DNA of 64,000 nucleotides, taken from positions 92,182 to 156,181 of the forward strand of contig NZ_AEMI01000003.1 in the NCBI RefSeq assembly GCF_000166715.1. The letters are read 5' to 3'. Under the pieces are notes generated by a model that was given only the letters and a program-made list of their open reading frames with translations, did no database searches and was not told the origin of the DNA. This document shows, one piece after another, positions 41,978-51,501 of this stretch; the first letter of the stretch is position 1; each line of letters starts with the position of its first letter. The position numbers were made by a program, and so were the translations under genes. The stretch comes from Leuconostoc gelidum subsp. gelidum KCTC 3527. GTDB taxonomy: Bacteria; Bacillota; Bacilli; Lactobacillales; Lactobacillaceae.

Positions 41978-42802
41978 ATGAAAAAAATAGTCACAGGATT
42001 ACTAACATTAGGAATTGTTGGCGGAATGACAATTAACACCGCTAGTGCAGCAGTGATGGGAGATGATTATCCGACAACCTTGAAAAAAGCAGCACCAGAT
42101 TCCATGGTTGATAGTTGGACAATGTACAATCGTGAATGCGTATCGTTTGTGGCATGGCGTTTGCATGCACAAAATCATTTTGAATTGCCAGTCGGATTTG
42201 GTTCTGCTTGGCAGTGGGGTTCACAGGCAAAGTCGAAAGGTTATCGTGTTGATAATACACCAAGTGTCGGGAGTGTGGCATGGTTTGGTGCAGGTCATGT
42301 GTCTTGGGTTGCTGAAGTATCAGGTGATAACGTCGTGATTGAAGAATATAATTATAACTATAATCATAATTATTATCGACGTACTGTTAATAGGCGTGAG
42401 GTTTCCGGATTTATTCATTTTAAGGATTTAGGCACCAAAGCTGCCACTGCTAATACCACACCAAAGCAAACAACACAAAACAAAAAGATTGCTATTGGAA
42501 GCAATGTCAGATTTTCTGGGGTTTATCAAGTAAACGTTGTGAATATAGCTAAAAATAGTGTAGCGAGTGATAAATTATCAGGTGGTAAATCAACCACGCT
42601 GAATTTGATTGATGCCGTACCATTGGATGAAACAAATGCTAGTGGTATAAAAGCAGGTAATCAAGTACTAACAGTGGGAGAGTACTTTAAAATTAATGGC
42701 ACTTATCGTGTACTAGCGATTGACAAGCCATCTAATGGCATGAAAGTGAAAATTGGCGCCTATGAAACTTGGTTAGATATCAATCAAGCAACAGCTGTTT
42801 AA
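41978..42802 (+). CDS. secreted CHAP-domain peptidoglycan hydrolase
   Basis: 274 residues. Signal peptide MKKIVTGLLTLGIVGGMTIN with cleavage near TASA|AV. CHAP domain about residues 45-150 with catalytic Cys in YNRECVSFVAWRL, His in GAGHVSWVAEV and the Glu/Asn position in VIEEYNYN. A Thr/Gln linker and a C-terminal domain of about 100 residues (IAIGSNVRFSGVYQVNVV ... YFKINGTYRVLAI) with a duplicated SH3-like strand pattern, probably for wall binding. The start is ATG 41978, after AGGA; the longer frame from 41945 lacks a site. Role: cleaving stem peptide cross-links in cell separation or turnover. Confidence 0.87.
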   Translation: MKKIVTGLLTLGIVGGMTINTASAAVMGDDYPTTLKKAAPDSMVDSWTMYNRECVSFVAWRLHAQNHFELPVGFGSAWQWGSQAKSKGYRVDNTPSVGSVAWFGAGHVSWVAEVSGDNVVIEEYNYNYNHNYYRRTVNRREVSGFIHFKDLGTKAATANTTPKQTTQNKKIAIGSNVRFSGVYQVNVVNIAKNSVASDKLSGGKSTTLNLIDAVPLDETNASGIKAGNQVLTVGEYFKINGTYRVLAIDKPSNGMKVKIGAYETWLDINQATAV

Positions 42803-42830
42803 AATTTATGAACTAAAGTATAGTGCATAT

Positions 42831-42862
42831 AAAAAACACGAGACAATAGGTCTCGTGTTTTT
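42831..42862. terminator. bidirectional terminator
   Basis: AAAAACACGAGAC, 5-nt loop, GTCTCGTGTTTTT: a perfect 13-bp stem serving the CHAP gene (+) and the converging gshA (-). Confidence 0.9.
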
Positions 42863-42870
42863 CTTTGTGC

Positions 42871-44322
42871 TTAAATATATTGGGTCAAATCTTGATCACT
42901 AGTTAAAGTTCGCACTTGACCATTATATGTAATTTTTAGCGTATTTTCAGTGGTGTTCATTAGGGTTTCAAAACCGAGTTTGTGGGCCTGAACATAAGAT
43001 TGTTGTAGTTGTTTTGGGATGTCTGGTAAATTTTGAGACCAAATACTTTGACGGCGCTGTGCTGAAATTTTAGCACCCTGCTGTAATCCAAAAATCATTA
43101 GCGATTGATTTTTAATGGTTTCACTCAGTTGTGCACCAATGGTTAATTTTGGTTGTCGTACAGCAGAACGTGCAAAGGAGAGCGCTGATTGGAATTCATT
43201 TTTTTGTGAGATAGGTGCAGATTTTACAAGTTTCTCTAATCGTAAAAATAAATTATCAGCGTATGCGATTGCAGTGTCTGGCAATTGTTCATTTGGATGT
43301 TGTAATGCCACTACGTGATTGCGTGTGCGTGCGTCGTCCAGTGTGTTTTTTTCCCATATTGCTGGATTAACAATGGCATCTATGATGAGTAGATGCAAGA
43401 AGCTTAGCGCATTTTGGGAAATACCATTCTGTGTAAAGGGGTCGATGTCAAACATTCTAAATTCCATATATTCTGCACCATTGTTTACCAGATCATTCAT
43501 ATTCCCAGGTGCTTTCAATCGCACGGCACCATAAAATTCACTTTTATCGTAAAAATCGCCATCAGCAATATGTTGTTGGATTTGATAGACATGTGTTTGA
43601 AAATCAGTATAATCAACGGTTACTTCTGGGCGGTTGGCAAAACCAAAGTTACTTGCCCGCCAAGAACGTACAGGTTGAAAGGCATGACGATTATTTGGTA
43701 TATTATCGGCAGAGTTTTCACTAACTGGTGACGCACCAAATAAATAAGTCAGTATCCAACGATAACCAACCACTTGTTGTGCTATTTGGAAGAAAAGCTG
43801 ATTTTTAGCAAATGAGTGAGAAGCGATATTATTGCGTTGACGATACCAAGTAATCACATCATCAGAAGGTGAAAAATTAACATGGACCCCGGCCATAATA
43901 TGTTGGAAACTACCATAACGACCTAGCAGCTGATCTCGATATTCTTGATACCAAGGACGATCAAAATGCGTGTTTAAAAAATTAATATCGTCGGTGGTTA
44001 AATGCGGAGGCATTGATAATGGCCATATTATTTCGTCATCAGCTAATTCTTCATTAAGCATGAGCTGTAACTCATGTAAGTGGGCAAGTGCTTTAGACGA
44101 AGACGATTTCGGTGCGGTAACAACTTCTTCTAGACTTTCAGAAAAGTCGGTTTGAAAGTAGGGTTGAATACGCCTATCACCAAGGGTGTTGGGATGGGGA
44201 TGACGAGATAATGTTTTGCTACTCGTCTGAACACGGTGTTCTTCAATCTCAATACCAAAACGCCCAGCATATAACGTATTGTTCAAGTCTTCTGTTGTTA
44301 TTTTGTTTTGCAAGTGTGACAT
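42871..44322 (-). CDS. gshA: glutamate-cysteine ligase
   Basis: 483-residue ATP-dependent ligase joining glutamate gamma-carboxyl to cysteine, the first step of glutathione synthesis. Family landmarks: RFGIEIEEHRV near the N-terminus (metal/glutamate site), YGSFQHIMAGVHVNFS and EYMEFRMFDIDPF. It ends after the ligase domain, so it is stand-alone GshA without the ATP-grasp domain of the bifunctional GshF; no glutathione synthetase gene is adjacent, so the product may be gamma-glutamylcysteine. Single gene on the reverse strand; start ATG has GGGAAG upstream. Confidence 0.88.
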   Translation of the reverse strand: MSHLQNKITTEDLNNTLYAGRFGIEIEEHRVQTSSKTLSRHPHPNTLGDRRIQPYFQTDFSESLEEVVTAPKSSSSKALAHLHELQLMLNEELADDEIIWPLSMPPHLTTDDINFLNTHFDRPWYQEYRDQLLGRYGSFQHIMAGVHVNFSPSDDVITWYRQRNNIASHSFAKNQLFFQIAQQVVGYRWILTYLFGASPVSENSADNIPNNRHAFQPVRSWRASNFGFANRPEVTVDYTDFQTHVYQIQQHIADGDFYDKSEFYGAVRLKAPGNMNDLVNNGAEYMEFRMFDIDPFTQNGISQNALSFLHLLIIDAIVNPAIWEKNTLDDARTRNHVVALQHPNEQLPDTAIAYADNLFLRLEKLVKSAPISQKNEFQSALSFARSAVRQPKLTIGAQLSETIKNQSLMIFGLQQGAKISAQRRQSIWSQNLPDIPKQLQQSYVQAHKLGFETLMNTTENTLKITYNGQVRTLTSDQDLTQYI

Positions 44323-44490
44323 GTACTTCCCTCACAGAGTTTATATTTGTTATAGTTTACCTTATTTTTTAATACAATGGGTAGAATATGTTTCATAAAA
44401 GTTTATAAATAATCACATAATTATATGGTTTAGTAGTTGCTTTAATGCCTTCTTTACTTTATTATTATTAAATATGTTAAACGTTGCGCT

Positions 44491-44530
44491 AAAAAATTCG
44501 CTCTAGTCGATTGGACTAGAACGAATTTTT
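44491..44530 (+). terminator. terminator-like hairpin in the leader of the kinase gene
   Basis: AAAAATTCG-TCTAGTC ... GACTAGA-CGAATTTTT with single mismatches; the stem extends outwards by GCGC/GCG. It lies 26 bp before the histidine kinase start and points into it. The upstream neighbour (gshA) runs the other way, so it does not end any known gene, which suggests attenuation of the kinase/regulator operon or a read-through block. Confidence 0.7.
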
Positions 44531-44556
44531 GCGTAAATAACAATGGGGGGTTAATC

Positions 44557-45864
44557 ATGTTTCAATTTTTAAATATTTTCAACGTTATAACATGGCCGAT
44601 ATTTGAAAGTGTTGTGATGTTAATTTGGTTCAGTACCTTATTAGGGCATCATCGTTTTTCAAAAAAGACTGTCGTGATAACTAGTATTATTTTGTACGTG
44701 ATTAATATGATTGGCAATGGTTTTGAATCACCTTTATTGCGTGCCAGTTTGGCTTCAACGTTGTCCATAATCGTGCTATTTTACATTGGTTGGCGACAAA
44801 ATATCATTCACAGTAAATGTGTTTTGCTACTCTACGCATCTGTCAGCTCATTGTTAGCTTATTGGGTTGTAAATTTTGAAATGACGATGACATCTTTGGT
44901 GAGCGTGCCAGTTTTTGTTCAAACCAGTTTAGATTTTTTAGCTAATATTCTGGCGGTGATTTTTGCGCTGATATTTAGGCAATTGAAATATGAATGGTTG
45001 ACTGAAAACTTTTTAAAAAAGCATGTTGTCCAATTACAAGTACTTTTGATGAGCAGTCTATTTTTGAGAATTATGAATGATTTTTTAGCCTATTTTTTTG
45101 CTGTGGAACAATTTACAGGTTCAATTTGGTGGGATTTTTTCTTATTAAGTATTATATTAGCGATAATTTTTGTGCCAGTAATCAGTAATCAATATGAATT
45201 ATTATTAGACAAAATTAATCAACATGATGCCGAAATGGCGGCCAGTCAAAGTTATACTCAGCAGCTTGAAACGAAATATTCGGAATTTCGGTTTTTCAAA
45301 CATGATTATAAAAACATATTAGCTAGTCTAGAGTATGGTATTCAGTCCGAAAATATGAGCGATATCAGAAATACATATTATTCAGTCATTAAAAAAAGTA
45401 ATGAGACATTGCCAGATCCACAAATATTAAATTTAAAGCACATAGCAGATCTGAATTTAAAAAGTCTTATCTTAGTTAAACATCAAATTGCTTTTGAGAA
45501 ATCAGTCTCATTTAACGTTGAAATTAATGAATTTTTTGATATCATTGCAATTGAAAATGATGTTAATTTTCACCGTGTTATTGGCATTTTACTAGATAAT
45601 GCCATCGAAGCAGCAGAAAAAACAGTTAAGAAAACGGTAACGATGCTATTAATGAATTGTAAAGAAATAGTGATTGTTAATAGTTGTACGCAATGTACAG
45701 ATCTAACCAAAATAGCGCAATTTGGCTATTCATCTAAAAAAAATCACAGTGGTTTTGGCTTATATTTTGTCCAGCAGTACGTTAATCAACATGACAATAT
45801 CGAGTTAACAACGATTGCTGAACAGCATCATTTCATTCAAAAAATGATGTTTACGGTGAGCTGA
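44557..45864 (+). CDS. AgrC/ComD-like sensor histidine kinase (HPK10)
   Basis: 435 residues. Six or seven N-terminal helices (about 1-215) form the peptide-sensing membrane part; a cytosolic helix then leads to the phospho-acceptor motif FRFFKHDYKNILASLEYG (His near residue 248). The ATPase part has ILLDNAIEAAE (N box) and KKNHSGFGLYFVQQYV (G box). These are traits of the quorum-sensing kinases AgrC, ComD and PlnB, which respond to secreted peptides. It overlaps the response regulator by one base. No pheromone gene is visible next to it. Confidence 0.85.
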   Translation: MFQFLNIFNVITWPIFESVVMLIWFSTLLGHHRFSKKTVVITSIILYVINMIGNGFESPLLRASLASTLSIIVLFYIGWRQNIIHSKCVLLLYASVSSLLAYWVVNFEMTMTSLVSVPVFVQTSLDFLANILAVIFALIFRQLKYEWLTENFLKKHVVQLQVLLMSSLFLRIMNDFLAYFFAVEQFTGSIWWDFFLLSIILAIIFVPVISNQYELLLDKINQHDAEMAASQSYTQQLETKYSEFRFFKHDYKNILASLEYGIQSENMSDIRNTYYSVIKKSNETLPDPQILNLKHIADLNLKSLILVKHQIAFEKSVSFNVEINEFFDIIAIENDVNFHRVIGILLDNAIEAAEKTVKKTVTMLLMNCKEIVIVNSCTQCTDLTKIAQFGYSSKKNHSGFGLYFVQQYVNQHDNIELTTIAEQHHFIQKMMFTVS

Positions 45865-46565
45865 TGAATTACTACTTATTAGAAGATAACGTGGTGCAAC
45901 AACGACGCATCCAACAGATCATCGAAAGTTGCCAGGTATTTGATCAACCGATCTCATTGCTAGAGGCGCTAAAAGCAGATAAACTAGCTAAAGTTATTTT
46001 GTTAGACTTAGAAATTCGTACGGTCGAAAATGTTGGGCTAAATGTGGCAAAAATGATTAGACAATTTGATACAATGTCGCAGATAATTATTGTCACAACA
46101 CACTCAGAAATGCTCGAGCAGGGACTTAAATATCATATTGGTATGATAGATTTCATTGATAAAGCGCAATCTGAAATCTTATTCACTAAGCGATTACTAT
46201 CTGCTGTGACAGAAGCAGAGCAGCAAATACGACTTCAAAGTGGGACGCAATCAGAATTGATAACACTACCAAATGGTAAAAAATATGAAAGTATTAATTT
46301 AAACGATGTTATTTATATGACATCTAGTCAGTCACAAAGTCATCAGTTGACGGTCTGTTGTGAACGAAAAAATATACAAATTCGAACCACGGTCAAATCA
46401 CTACCAAAGCTACACCAAAATTTCATTCAAATTCATGCGGCATATGTGGTCAATAAATCTAAAGTCGTAGCGTTTAATGGTCAAACGAACACTGTCCAAT
46501 TGAATAACGGCGTTTTGCTGCCTTGCGCTAGAAAATATTTAAAAACCATGCGACAGTTGTTTTAA
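45864..46565 (+). CDS. AgrA/ComE-like response regulator (LytTR)
   Basis: 233 residues. Receiver domain with acidic pocket (YYLLEDN), phospho-Asp in VILLDLEIRTVENVGL and switch IIIVTTHSE; LytTR DNA-binding domain about residues 135-233 (YESINLNDVIYMTSS, IQIHAAYVVNKSKVVAFNG). Such regulators bind pairs of direct repeats upstream of bacteriocin and competence genes. Coupled to the kinase by one-base overlap. Candidate targets in the window include the poor -35 promoter of the bacteriocin genes at about 26088, though no clear LytTR repeat pair was found there. Confidence 0.87.
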   Translation: MNYYLLEDNVVQQRRIQQIIESCQVFDQPISLLEALKADKLAKVILLDLEIRTVENVGLNVAKMIRQFDTMSQIIIVTTHSEMLEQGLKYHIGMIDFIDKAQSEILFTKRLLSAVTEAEQQIRLQSGTQSELITLPNGKKYESINLNDVIYMTSSQSQSHQLTVCCERKNIQIRTTVKSLPKLHQNFIQIHAAYVVNKSKVVAFNGQTNTVQLNNGVLLPCARKYLKTMRQLF

Positions 46566-46594
46566 ATACAAGTCAGCGTTAATACATCAAGTTT

Positions 46595-46623
46595 TTGAAA
46601 ATATCGTTAAAAACCCTTATAAT
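46595..46623 (+). promoter_or_regulatory. consensus promoter of the FAD-protein gene
   Basis: TTGAAA, 17-nt spacer, TATAAT; about 62 bp before the ATG at 46685. Confidence 0.75.
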
Positions 46624-46684
46624 GAATACTAGTTTAAATATAGAATAGAGGCGTTTCTTGGTGCACGCTTTGGAGAAAAAATAT

Positions 46685-48541
46685 ATGCAAGTTGCAATTA
46701 TTGGTGCTGGTCCGCGGGGGCTTGCTGTTGCTGAACGCCTAATTAATTTAGCGGATGATGGTACACAGATCGACGTTCAAATCTATGATCCATACGCTAT
46801 CGGTGGCCGGGTGTGGGATCCAGCCATCTCGCAAAACGAACAGTTTTTAATGAATACAGTGATTGACCAAATTACACTATTCAATGATGAGTCGATTGAA
46901 AATGGTGGCACACCTTATCCTGGACCAACAATGATCCAGTGGCTAACGCAAGAAGCATCAACGTTTTTAGCTAGTCATTCAGAGTTTGCTGAACATTATG
47001 CAATTGAAGCATCACGATTAACCAGACCGGATGATTTTTCATCCCGTGGTATGATGGGCGTTTATGCAGCGTGGTTTTTTGAGTGGTTGACACGTCGTGT
47101 GCGGTCAAATCAAACACTTAATTTCACTAAGCAAAGTGTGATTAATGTCGTTAAAATTGGCGCAATGTTTCAATTGGAATTAGCTGATGGGGCACAAATA
47201 TTAGCTGATCATGTTGTGATGGCGCTTGGTCATTCTGATGATCATCTGACTGAAGAGGAAGAGATGTTTAAAGTATTTGCGGCACAACATCATTTGAAGT
47301 ATGTTGCACCTACTCACCCATCTGAAGTTGATTTGTCCGATTTTCATGAAAATGATACTGTGATTATGCGAGGTTTGGGATTGAGCTTTTTTGATTATGT
47401 TGCAGCATTATCTCTTGGGAAAGGTGGCAAATTCACACGTGATGGTACCGGAGAATTAGTTTATGAACCTTCAGGTCATGAACCACATGTGATAGCTGGT
47501 TCGCGTGGTGGTTTTCCATTACATGCGCGAGGCGTGAACGAAAAACTATCAGGTGAACTTTATCAACCAGTATTCTTTACGTTGTCGGCCTTAAATGCGT
47601 TGCGGGATGCAGGGGGAGGGCACATTACCTATGACAGTTTTGAAGACTTGATTGTTAAAGAATTAACATATAAATACTGGCTAAATCGGCTTGACTCAAA
47701 AGATACTCAGTTAACGCATAATCAAATTAAGAGTTTCAAAAAGGCTTTACTAACAGGGAAGCACTTAAATGAGACGGCAAAACAGTTTGGTTTGATAAAT
47801 GTACCAGAATTCGATATTGAATTGATACGTAATCCGGCGCGTGATTTACCTGAGGAGGTGAATTATGCAGCATGGTTCTTAGACTATTTATTAGCAGACA
47901 TTAAGGATGCCAGATTAGGTAACAAGAACGCACCATATGCGGGTACATTTGACATTATGCGAGATATCCGTGATTTGGTACGTGATGTGATTGCACAGAA
48001 TTATTTTTCAGCAGACGACTATGAAAAATTTATGACACGTTTTAAGCCGTTAGATATACTTGTGTCAGTCGGACCGCCCTTAGAACGGGTAGAACAACTA
48101 ACAGCGCTCATTAAAGCTGGCATCTTTGAAGTGACTGCTGCAAATATTAAGGTGACAACAGCAGATGGGAAATTTGAGGCACATGATATTCGGGGACAAA
48201 AGTTTCAGGGAAATGCACTAATTGAAGCGAGATTAGGATCAACTGATATGGCGATATCTAGCAACCCACTTATTACGAATTTAAGGAATAGTGGTATGTT
48301 TGTGCAACCCTTGCGTACACGAGATGATGGGTCAACTTACAAATTAGGGGCAATTAATATTGATCCGAAAACTTTTGAAGTAATTGATGCATCTGGCGTG
48401 GTTATTCCTCATTTATATGTCTACGGCATACCATTAGAGGGTTTGAAGTGGTTTGGAACAGTCATTCCAAGACCTGGAGTTAACACAGTTATTCTACGTG
48501 AAGGGGCTTGGATAGCAAAGCGTATTTTAGCATACACATAG
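46685..48541 (+). CDS. FAD/NAD(P)-binding protein
   Basis: 618 residues. Dinucleotide fold at the very N-terminus, MQVAIIGAGPRGLAVAERLI, then the GG-containing DPYAIGGRVWDPAIS and a second nucleotide site around VMALGHSDDH. The GAGPRG motif and length match a family of lactic acid bacteria proteins annotated only as FAD/NAD(P)-binding (NAD_binding_9 domain), with no established reaction. The start is ATG 46685; a GTG-initiated longer frame from 46658 is disfavoured, as GGAG is at 9 nt from this ATG. Monocistronic with its own promoter. Confidence 0.8.
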   Translation: MQVAIIGAGPRGLAVAERLINLADDGTQIDVQIYDPYAIGGRVWDPAISQNEQFLMNTVIDQITLFNDESIENGGTPYPGPTMIQWLTQEASTFLASHSEFAEHYAIEASRLTRPDDFSSRGMMGVYAAWFFEWLTRRVRSNQTLNFTKQSVINVVKIGAMFQLELADGAQILADHVVMALGHSDDHLTEEEEMFKVFAAQHHLKYVAPTHPSEVDLSDFHENDTVIMRGLGLSFFDYVAALSLGKGGKFTRDGTGELVYEPSGHEPHVIAGSRGGFPLHARGVNEKLSGELYQPVFFTLSALNALRDAGGGHITYDSFEDLIVKELTYKYWLNRLDSKDTQLTHNQIKSFKKALLTGKHLNETAKQFGLINVPEFDIELIRNPARDLPEEVNYAAWFLDYLLADIKDARLGNKNAPYAGTFDIMRDIRDLVRDVIAQNYFSADDYEKFMTRFKPLDILVSVGPPLERVEQLTALIKAGIFEVTAANIKVTTADGKFEAHDIRGQKFQGNALIEARLGSTDMAISSNPLITNLRNSGMFVQPLRTRDDGSTYKLGAINIDPKTFEVIDASGVVIPHLYVYGIPLEGLKWFGTVIPRPGVNTVILREGAWIAKRILAYT

Positions 48542-48630
48542 TTGTTAGTTCTCATGGTAAACTATAATAAGATTCAAGTTTACTGTATTAATTCAGAACA
48601 ACAAATAAATGAAGGCATACTGAAAGATTA

Positions 48631-49434
48631 ATGGCAGATATTCAGCTTATTGCAACGGACTTAGATGGCACGTTTTTATCAGATGACAAATCCTTTGATA
48701 AGGCGCTATTTCATGTTGTGTTAGATAAACTCAAAAATAAAAATATCCAACTGGCTATTGCGACGGGTGTTCATCAAGAACGGATTAATGTACTATTAGC
48801 AGATTTTTTAGATGAAGGCTTAGCCTATGTGACTAATAATGGCGCACGGGTTACTAATGCTGATGGGCAGTTGATTTATGAACGCACAATGTCTTTACCA
48901 ATATTACTGCGTGTACAACAACTATTAACTGATTTTCCTGTTAAACCCAGTCGAGGGTTAGTTTATTCGACAGATGACACAGCTTATATACCGCGTGAGT
49001 ATGCTCATATAATGTTACAATCACACCGTCGATATTTTAAAAAAGTGATCCTATTTGATGATGTATCAGAAATTAAAGCGCCAATTTTAAAAGTAACGAT
49101 GAATTGGAAAAACTTTGATGAAACACAATTTTATGATGCTGCGCGGCAAACTCTTGGGGATGCTGTTCACGTCACAGAAACTGGGACAGGGGCAATTGAT
49201 ATTGTCACAGCAGGTGTTAATAAAGCCATTGGATTGAAAATGTTAGCTGATAATTTAGGAATTAGTATGGCTAATATTGCGGCATTTGGTGATGGTGAAA
49301 ATGATTTAGAAATGCTAATGGCTGTGGGTCAGCCATTTATTATGCCAAGGGCTAGTATTGCTGGGCCCTTTAATCCAGTAAGTGTTGATAATAATCATGC
49401 GGGTGTTTTAAAAACAATATTAAGTATGATCTAA
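48631..49434 (+). CDS. Cof-type HAD-IIB phosphatase
   Basis: 267 residues. HAD motif I LIATDLDGTFLSDDK (nucleophile Asp), motif II IAIATG-like LAIATGVHQE, motif III Lys in NKAIGLKML, motif IV AFGDGENDLEML. The C2-cap type IIB subgroup (YidA/Cof) dephosphorylates sugar phosphates, FMN or similar small molecules; substrate undetermined. Single gene closed by a strong terminator. Confidence 0.87.
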   Translation: MADIQLIATDLDGTFLSDDKSFDKALFHVVLDKLKNKNIQLAIATGVHQERINVLLADFLDEGLAYVTNNGARVTNADGQLIYERTMSLPILLRVQQLLTDFPVKPSRGLVYSTDDTAYIPREYAHIMLQSHRRYFKKVILFDDVSEIKAPILKVTMNWKNFDETQFYDAARQTLGDAVHVTETGTGAIDIVTAGVNKAIGLKMLADNLGISMANIAAFGDGENDLEMLMAVGQPFIMPRASIAGPFNPVSVDNNHAGVLKTILSMI

Positions 49435-49440
49435 ATTAGC

Positions 49441-49497
49441 AAAAATCGTAGCATGCCATGCCCAAAGATTATGAGTCGTTGCATGCTACGATTTTTT
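49441..49497. terminator. bidirectional terminator with 16-bp stem
   Basis: AAAAATCGTAGCATGC and its exact complement around a 25-nt loop; A/T tracts on both sides. It overlaps the stop codon of the converging hydrolase. Confidence 0.9.
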
Positions 49498-50386
49498 AGT
49501 TTTGATTGATAAATGTTAATTTTTGAATATGTATGGCATCGTTATTATAATCTTTTGGTCCGTGGACACCATAGGGCAGCCATTGTGTTTTAATATGATC
49601 GCCAACAATGGTTCGATAAGCTTCAGCCAATTGTACACTTTGAAGATAAGGGACTACGGGATCTTTTTTTCCGGCAATTAGCATTAGTGGTGGCATATTT
49701 TTTGTAAAATAAGTTGCTGGGTTAGACTGTGTGACTAAATCAGGGACGTTTTGAGGTGCATGATCGTGTAACATAATCCCTTCAAACGATTGTGCGGTAC
49801 CTGTTTCAGAAAATTGTGGTTTGATACCTAGTGCTTCAAATTGAATCTTGAAATGATCAACTTGGTATGGACCATACATGGCAATGACACGATTTATTTT
49901 TGGGAATTTGTGTTTGAGTGTTGCTTGGGAGGACCTGCCTAATGTATATTGTGCGGAAAAAGTTGCTGCTGCTAAGACTGCTAATTGCGCGCCACTGGAT
50001 TCTCCGATGAGTGTGACACGAGACATATCGAGTTGGTATTTTGCTGAATTTATTGATAAATACTCTAAAGCTGCTCGAATATCACTGATTTGATTTGGAA
50101 ATTGACTTTTAAATTGTGTGTTAAGGCAATAATCAACACTTATAACAGCAAAGCCATTTTCTAAAAAACGTAGGCTTGAATTTAACTTAAAAGATGATTT
50201 TTGACCGCGTAATAAACCACCACCGTATATATCTAAGATAATTGGGAAAGGCCCCTTGCCTGTTGGCAAGTATATATCTAGACTTAATTGTGGTTGAGAA
50301 GTGTAGGCAATATCAAGAAATAATTTATTTGCAAACGTTGGTATTGTGGCAGGTACAAAAGTGTCTAGCTTATCCTTGAATAACAT
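49496..50386 (-). CDS. alpha/beta hydrolase, esterase/BD-FAE-like
   Basis: 296 residues. Oxyanion motif IILDIYGGGLLRGQ (HGGG variant with Tyr), nucleophile VTLIGESSGAQLAVLA, Asp in IAGKKDPVVPY and His in PYGVHGPKDY. Typical of the hormone-sensitive lipase/BD-FAE group acting on esters of small alcohols or sugars. ATG 50386 has GGAGG at 8 nt; a TTG-initiated longer frame is discarded. No signal peptide, so cytosolic. Divergent from the beta-glucoside operon. Confidence 0.85.
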   Translation of the reverse strand: MLFKDKLDTFVPATIPTFANKLFLDIAYTSQPQLSLDIYLPTGKGPFPIILDIYGGGLLRGQKSSFKLNSSLRFLENGFAVISVDYCLNTQFKSQFPNQISDIRAALEYLSINSAKYQLDMSRVTLIGESSGAQLAVLAAATFSAQYTLGRSSQATLKHKFPKINRVIAMYGPYQVDHFKIQFEALGIKPQFSETGTAQSFEGIMLHDHAPQNVPDLVTQSNPATYFTKNMPPLMLIAGKKDPVVPYLQSVQLAEAYRTIVGDHIKTQWLPYGVHGPKDYNNDAIHIQKLTFINQN

Positions 50387-50476
50387 GGTTAATACCTCCA
50401 AATATCATATTGTTAAATTTATTATACAAAAAATAACGGCAAATATAAACGACAATCAACAATTATCATTATATAG

Positions 50477-50505
50477 TTGAAACCGCTTACATTTTGTTGT
50501 ATACT
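50477..50505 (+). promoter_or_regulatory. beta-glucoside operon promoter with cre site
   Basis: TTGAAA, 17-nt spacer, TATACT. TGAAACCGCTTACA (50478-50491) fits the cre consensus at all positions and covers the -35, so CcpA should repress in the presence of preferred sugars. Confidence 0.88.
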
Positions 50506-50516
50506 AAATTCATGAA

Positions 50517-50602
50517 GGATTGTTACCGTGTGAACGGGCAAAACCTGACAGTAATTTGTTACAAGCTTTTGAGGCTCTGTACAATTTTTGTCGGGTTTTT
50601 GT
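50517..50602 (+). promoter_or_regulatory. RAT antiterminator and terminator before the antiterminator gene
   Basis: GGATTGTTAC ... GGCAAAACC (50517-50545) is a ribonucleic antiterminator target of LicT/BglG proteins. It overlaps the 5' arm of an intrinsic terminator (AAAACCTGACA, 50540-50550, with TGTCGGGTTTT, 50589-50599). Binding of the active antiterminator to RAT prevents the terminator from folding. Confidence 0.9.
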
Positions 50603-50641
50603 TTTATAACGGTATCTAAAAATCAGGAGGTTCGGGAGGCG

Positions 50642-51499
50642 ATGTATGTAAAAAAAACCTTTAATAATAATGTTCTGCTGGCAGACAATAACGGTCATGA
50701 AGTTGTTCTAATTGGAAAAGGACTAGGTTTCCAGAAAAAAGTTGGGCAAGTTATAGATGAATCAGCAGTTGACAAAATGTACACGCCGACAGAGGATCGT
50801 TGGCTAACTTTGTTCGACGAATTGATTAACGATATTTCGCCGCAATATTTTGAAATTGCATCTCAAATTATAAAAGTGGCTGAAAAAAAGCTGAATACGA
50901 AATTTAATGCTTACTTGTTAATTGCCATTACGGATCATATTCATTTTGCTGTTCAGAGAACCAGGGATCAAATCGTTATCCGTAATGAACTATTATGGGA
51001 AATTCAGCATTTTTATCCAACAGAATATGCAGTTGGTCAAGAGGCACTGCAGATGATTGATCAATTGTTTGGTATACAATTAGCAGATGATGAAGCTGGA
51101 TTTATTGCACTAAAATTTGTCGAAAATCGGACATCATCACAGTATCGAACAGATAAAGGTGCGCAAATGACAAAATTGTTAAGTGACATTATCACGATTG
51201 TACAGTATCAATTGCAAACGCATCTTGACGAAGATTCAATGAGTTATCAGCGATTTCTTGTACATCTACGATTCTTTGTTGAGCGTATTACGGGTAGTAA
51301 AAAAGTGAATACGTCAGAAGAGACGGATGATGTCTTATATACACATGTTTTTAAAAAATATCCACAAGCATTTAATTGTACGCAAAAAATAACTCAGTTT
51401 GTCAAAAGTACTTTAAATAAAAATGTTTCTTTGAATGAACAAGTTTATGTCACTATTCATATTCAAAGAATTATAAATGAAATGAGTCAACAAAGTTGA
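50642..51499 (+). CDS. licT: BglG/LicT-family transcription antiterminator
   Basis: 286 residues. N-terminal RNA-binding CAT domain (about 1-55, VKKTFNNNVLLADNNGHEVVL), PRD1 with its His pair (ITDHIHFAV and QHFYPTEY region) and PRD2 (VHLRFFVERI ... VTIHIQRI). PTS-controlled phosphorylation of the PRDs switches the protein: the cognate EII inactivates it without substrate, HPr activates it. The ATG at 50642 starts a family-typical MYVKK; the longer frame from 50588 runs through the terminator. Acts on the RATs at 50517 and 51502. Confidence 0.93.
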   Translation: MYVKKTFNNNVLLADNNGHEVVLIGKGLGFQKKVGQVIDESAVDKMYTPTEDRWLTLFDELINDISPQYFEIASQIIKVAEKKLNTKFNAYLLIAITDHIHFAVQRTRDQIVIRNELLWEIQHFYPTEYAVGQEALQMIDQLFGIQLADDEAGFIALKFVENRTSSQYRTDKGAQMTKLLSDIITIVQYQLQTHLDEDSMSYQRFLVHLRFFVERITGSKKVNTSEETDDVLYTHVFKKYPQAFNCTQKITQFVKSTLNKNVSLNEQVYVTIHIQRIINEMSQQS

Positions 51500-51501
51500 C
51501 G

